Shown: positions 63,028 to 64,000 of the stretch, one piece after another
Layout: every line of letters begins with the position of its first letter
Position numbering within the stretch: the first letter of the stretch is position 1
Assembly: GCF_003011925.2 (NCBI RefSeq)
Contig: NZ_PXXU01000003.1
Coordinates: 1 to 64,000 of the forward strand
Direction of reading: 5' to 3'
From: Nitrosomonas supralitoralis
Lineage (GTDB): Bacteria; Pseudomonadota; Gammaproteobacteria; Burkholderiales; Nitrosomonadaceae
Length of the DNA: 64,000 nucleotides
Notes under the pieces: generated by a model
What the model was told of the DNA's origin: nothing
Databases searched by the model: none
The model's input: the letters and a program-made list of their open reading frames with translations, nothing else
Program-made: the position numbers and the translations under genes

Positions 63028-63079
63028 GATAGATAGCAATGTCCTTTTAGGTTAAAATAATATTTTACGGTATTAATGC

Positions 63080-63943
63080 ATGTTACAGCCACCCCCAATC
63101 GTACTTTCTTTTGCTGCCAATGACCCCACTGGTGGGGCAGGTCTCCAGGCCGATATGCTGACTATAGCCAGTCTGGGTTGTCATCCTTTGTCCGTCATGA
63201 CGGCTATAACCGTCCAGGATACAGCGGGTGTAGATGAAATAATGCCGCTGGATTCCGAGTGGATTGTGGATCAAGCGCGAGCCGTATTGGAAGATATGCC
63301 GGTTCATGTGTTTAAGATTGGATTGCTGGGCAGCGTTGAAATTATTGCTGCTATCGCAGAAATTGTTTCTGATTATCCGCATATCCCTTTAGTGATGGAT
63401 CCGATATTGACCTCCGGACGTGGGGATGAACTGGCTAATGAAGAAATGATTGATGCAATGCGCGAATTATTGTTGCCGCAGGTTACGATATTAACGCCCA
63501 ATAGTTTGGAAGCCAGGCATCTAGCGCAACTGGATAACGACAGTAATGAGAGCAGACTGGATCTGACCGTTTGTGCGCATCGATTACTGGACATGGGGTG
63601 CGAATATATATTGATAACCGGCACGCATGAGAATACAGCGCAGGTGACCAATACCTTGTTTGACATGGATGGTTTGGTGCGTTCCGATCATTGGGATCGA
63701 CTTGAGCATACTTATCATGGTTCGGGTTGTACGCTGTCATCAGCAATCGCCGCATCGTTAGCCAATGGGTTATCTATTAGCGAGAGTGTCATTGAGGCAC
63801 AGGATTACACCTGGCATACATTACAAGCCGGATTTCGACCTGGTATGGGGCAATATATTCCCAACCGGCTATTCTGGGTCAAGGATATCGTAGAGCATGA
63901 AAACGATGATGTCGATGCGTCCATTGAGAAACCTGAGAATTAG
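63080..63943 (+). CDS. thiD: Hydroxymethylpyrimidine (phosphate) kinase
   Basis: Phosphorylates HMP and HMP-P in thiamine synthesis. 287 residues with SFAANDPTGGAGLQADM (substrate loop), MDPILTSGRGDEL, TPNSLEARHL, ILITGTHE and the catalytic HGSGCTLSSAIAASLANG. It is divergent from rubredoxin and overlaps the start of the thiE frame. Confidence 0.95.
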   Translation: MLQPPPIVLSFAANDPTGGAGLQADMLTIASLGCHPLSVMTAITVQDTAGVDEIMPLDSEWIVDQARAVLEDMPVHVFKIGLLGSVEIIAAIAEIVSDYPHIPLVMDPILTSGRGDELANEEMIDAMRELLLPQVTILTPNSLEARHLAQLDNDSNESRLDLTVCAHRLLDMGCEYILITGTHENTAQVTNTLFDMDGLVRSDHWDRLEHTYHGSGCTLSSAIAASLANGLSISESVIEAQDYTWHTLQAGFRPGMGQYIPNRLFWVKDIVEHENDDVDASIEKPEN

Positions 63944-64000
63944 AGGGTTATATGCGATAACTCCGGATTCTCAAAATACCAATGATCTGCTGGATGGGAC
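63915..64000 (+). CDS. thiE: Thiamine-phosphate synthase, N-terminal fragment
   Basis: A frame overlapping the end of thiD by 29 bp begins MRPLRNLRIRGLYAITPDS and runs off the window. The GLYAITPD segment is the diagnostic start of ThiE, which joins HMP-PP and the thiazole phosphate. The first ATG is at 63915; a TTG at 63924 is an alternative. The thiD-thiE order is common. Confidence 0.78.
   Translation, partial: MRPLRNLRIRGLYAITPDSQNTNDLLDG

Overview
The window is a stretch of ordinary chromosome from a betaproteobacterium, most probably a Nitrosomonadaceae member (Nitrosomonas-like). This rests on the Pseudomonas/beta-type flagellar order with fleSR, the aa3 oxidase cluster with CtaG, a DUF2970 protein and a small assembly protein, the miaB-phoH-ybeY-corC block, and a moderate, AT-leaning base composition. 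The genus is an inference from gene content and no rRNA is present to confirm it.

Layout. 1-399 is the end of a FixJ/NarL-type response regulator. 540-2417 encodes a very long Ala/Glu coiled-coil protein of unknown function. 2609-17407 is a flagellar block: on the minus strand fliF-G-H-I-J-K then fliL-M-N-O-P-Q-R; on the plus strand the two-component pair fleS-fleR followed by fliE. 17447-19300 is a YheS-type ABC-F ATPase, followed by a gene-free region with a 14-unit hexanucleotide repeat. 20016-28075 (minus) holds a spermidine-synthase-like protein, an MgtC/DUF4010 membrane protein, recJ, corC, ybeY, phoH, miaB and a small exported protein.

28628-44999 (plus) holds a thiolase, the complete F1Fo ATP synthase operon atpIBEFHAGDC with a strong promoter and terminator, glmU, a badly decayed glmS pseudogene, yebC, ruvC (apparently starting at ATT), ruvA, ruvB, a BAX-inhibitor-1 family protein and small membrane proteins. 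An inactivated IS30-family insertion sequence (about 45071-46096) separates this from the cytochrome c oxidase cluster: coxB, coxA, a small assembly protein, ctaG, a DUF2970 protein, coxC, SURF1, a SCO-like protein and ctaB (46498-53140). The heme A synthase gene ctaA is not in this cluster.

53246-64000 is mixed housekeeping: a GlcD-type FAD oxidase, a BON lipoprotein, a CheW-like protein, argB, a MITE-like 149-bp inverted-repeat element touching the argB stop codon, trmJ, trpE, gph, rpe, apaG, a tetrapyrrole-methylase-family methyltransferase, gloA, rubredoxin, thiD and the first codons of thiE.

No tRNA, rRNA, CRISPR array, prophage or defence island was seen. The points most worth checking are the ATT start of ruvC, the dead glmS next to an intact glmU, the large coiled-coil protein beside the flagellar export genes, the MITE-like element, and the hexanucleotide repeat.
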